From assembly GCF_025398335.1 (NCBI RefSeq), contig NZ_JAODOO010000002.1:1-64000 (forward strand): a DNA stretch of 64,000 bases, given 5' to 3'. The position numbers and the translations under genes were made by a program. This DNA comes from Clostridium sp. CX1 (GTDB taxonomy: Bacteria; Bacillota; Clostridia; Clostridiales; Clostridiaceae). Below the pieces are notes generated by a model that was not told where the DNA came from, did no database searches, and saw only the letters and a program-made list of their open reading frames with translations. Shown piece after piece: positions 63,291-64,000 of the stretch; the stretch's first letter is position 1; every line of letters begins with the position of its first letter.

Positions 63291-64000
63291 ATGATTAGTA
63301 TTAGCAAATTATTGTGTGGAACTGAAAATTATGGAGATAGTTTACGTTATATTAAGGGAGCTGCAGAGCAAAAGTATGGTGTAAGTGAAGGTAGAGGTCC
63401 GGTAGTAGTTTGGAATTGCACAAGAACTTGCAACTTAAATTGTATACACTGCTATGCAGATTCAAAAAATATGAAATATGAAGGAGAATTGACCTTACAG
63501 GAAGGAAAAGATTTTATAGAGGATCTAGCAAAATTTAAAGTGCCAGTTATACTTTTCTCTGGAGGAGAACCTCTTATGAGAAATGATATCTTTAATTTAT
63601 TAGAGCATAGCAGTAAATATAATATCCGAAGTACTATTTCCACTAATGGAACTCTTTTAAGCAAAGAAGTCTGTCTTTCTTTAAAAAGATTTAATGTTGG
63701 TTATATTGGAGTAAGTTTAGATGGAGTAGGAAGTAGTCATGATAAATTTAGAAGAACTAAGGGAGCCTTTGATAAAGCTCTGCTGGGAATAAGGAATTGC
63801 CTAGAAAGTGGACAAAAGGCTGGACTGAGATTTACTATAAACCGGCATAACTTTAATCAACTAGAGGACATTTTTAGACTAATAAAAGAGGAAAATATAC
63901 CAAGAGTATGTTTTTATCACCTGGTTTATTCTGGAAGAGGAAACGAAATGATAAAAGAAGATATTAGCCACGAGGAATCTAGAGAAGTTATGGATTTAAT
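63291..64000 (+). CDS. Radical SAM protein, NirJ/AhbC-like (3' end outside the window)
   Basis: The ATG has AAGGAG 7 bases upstream and the frame stays open to the window edge (236 residues seen). The radical SAM cluster motif is Cys47, Cys51, Cys54 (TCNLNCIHCYAD), preceded by an extra Cys43. PVILFSGGEPLMRNDIF and STNGTLLSKEV are the next two radical SAM motifs. The N-terminus (SKLLCGTENYGDSLRYIKGA) is that of NirJ/AhbC-AhbD-like enzymes of alternative heme or heme d1 pathways. The C-terminal SPASM-type Cys cluster, which would settle the subfamily, is beyond the window. Confidence 0.87.
   Translation, partial: MISISKLLCGTENYGDSLRYIKGAAEQKYGVSEGRGPVVVWNCTRTCNLNCIHCYADSKNMKYEGELTLQEGKDFIEDLAKFKVPVILFSGGEPLMRNDIFNLLEHSSKYNIRSTISTNGTLLSKEVCLSLKRFNVGYIGVSLDGVGSSHDKFRRTKGAFDKALLGIRNCLESGQKAGLRFTINRHNFNQLEDIFRLIKEENIPRVCFYHLVYSGRGNEMIKEDISHEESREVMDL

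Overview
The window looks like chromosomal DNA of an anaerobic, spore-forming, low-GC Firmicute close to Clostridium. Base composition is strongly AT-rich, with many TTG/GTG starts and strong AGGAGG ribosome-binding sites. There is a germination amidase (CwlD), a SleB-type LysM hydrolase, an anaerobic sulfite reductase operon (asrABC), CWB2 cell-wall-binding repeats and a selenocysteine-type UGA codon. I see no prophage, CRISPR array or complete insertion sequence. One tRNA gene (Ser-UGA) is present.

Layout. 1-2.6 kb: the 3' end of an RHS/YD-repeat polymorphic toxin with a GIY-YIG-like nuclease tip, an Imm26-type immunity gene, a broken RHS remnant with an unknown small gene, and kptA (RNA 2'-phosphotransferase). 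2.9-10.4 kb: two ABC-F ATPases, an alpha/beta hydrolase carrying an EF-hand pair, a structured repeat or RNA, a Cu/Zn superoxide dismutase, and a divergent EamA exporter / XRE-cupin regulator pair. 10.6-15.6 kb: an apparent operon of a UvrD-like NTPase fused to a LexA-type self-cleaving protease, clpS, clpA and a Crp/Fnr regulator. 16.1-19.8 kb: a formate/nitrite-family (hydrosulfide) channel with asrABC behind a Crp/Fnr-type operator. 20-31 kb: a MASE3 histidine kinase, a zinc-ribbon miniprotein, pepF, an NlpC/P60 hydrolase, cwlD, a Cys-rich copper-storage-type protein, a membrane DUF4367 protein, a kinase-like protein and a PHP hydrolase. 31-32.3 kb: a LysM/SleB hydrolase under a c-di-AMP (ydaO-type) riboswitch. 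32.5-37.6 kb: two tandem copies of a three-gene amino-acid ABC transporter.

37.7-64 kb: SIMPL and DUF3892 proteins, a kinase-like protein, a double GNAT, an ABC exporter, a chemotaxis receptor, a selenocysteine-type msrA whose UGA replaces the catalytic Cys codon, an M48 protease, two DegT aminotransferases, a MerR-methyltransferase fusion, a ComFB protein, a PrmA-like methyltransferase, a VIT1/CCC1 transporter, topB, a DedA-type protein, tRNA-Ser, a nitroreductase, a CWB2 surface protein, a ThiF/MoeB-like enzyme, a DUF2156 protein, a GNAT, a YbaK-type deacylase and the start of a NirJ-like radical SAM gene.

The strongest points for a second look are the Sec-type MsrA with a SECIS-like hairpin, the NTPase-LexA fusion next to clpS-clpA, the structured element before sodC with a 25-nt partial second copy 55 kb away, the asr operator, and the MerR-methyltransferase fusion with its 19-bp-spacer promoter. 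All calls come from reading the sequence; no database search was run.
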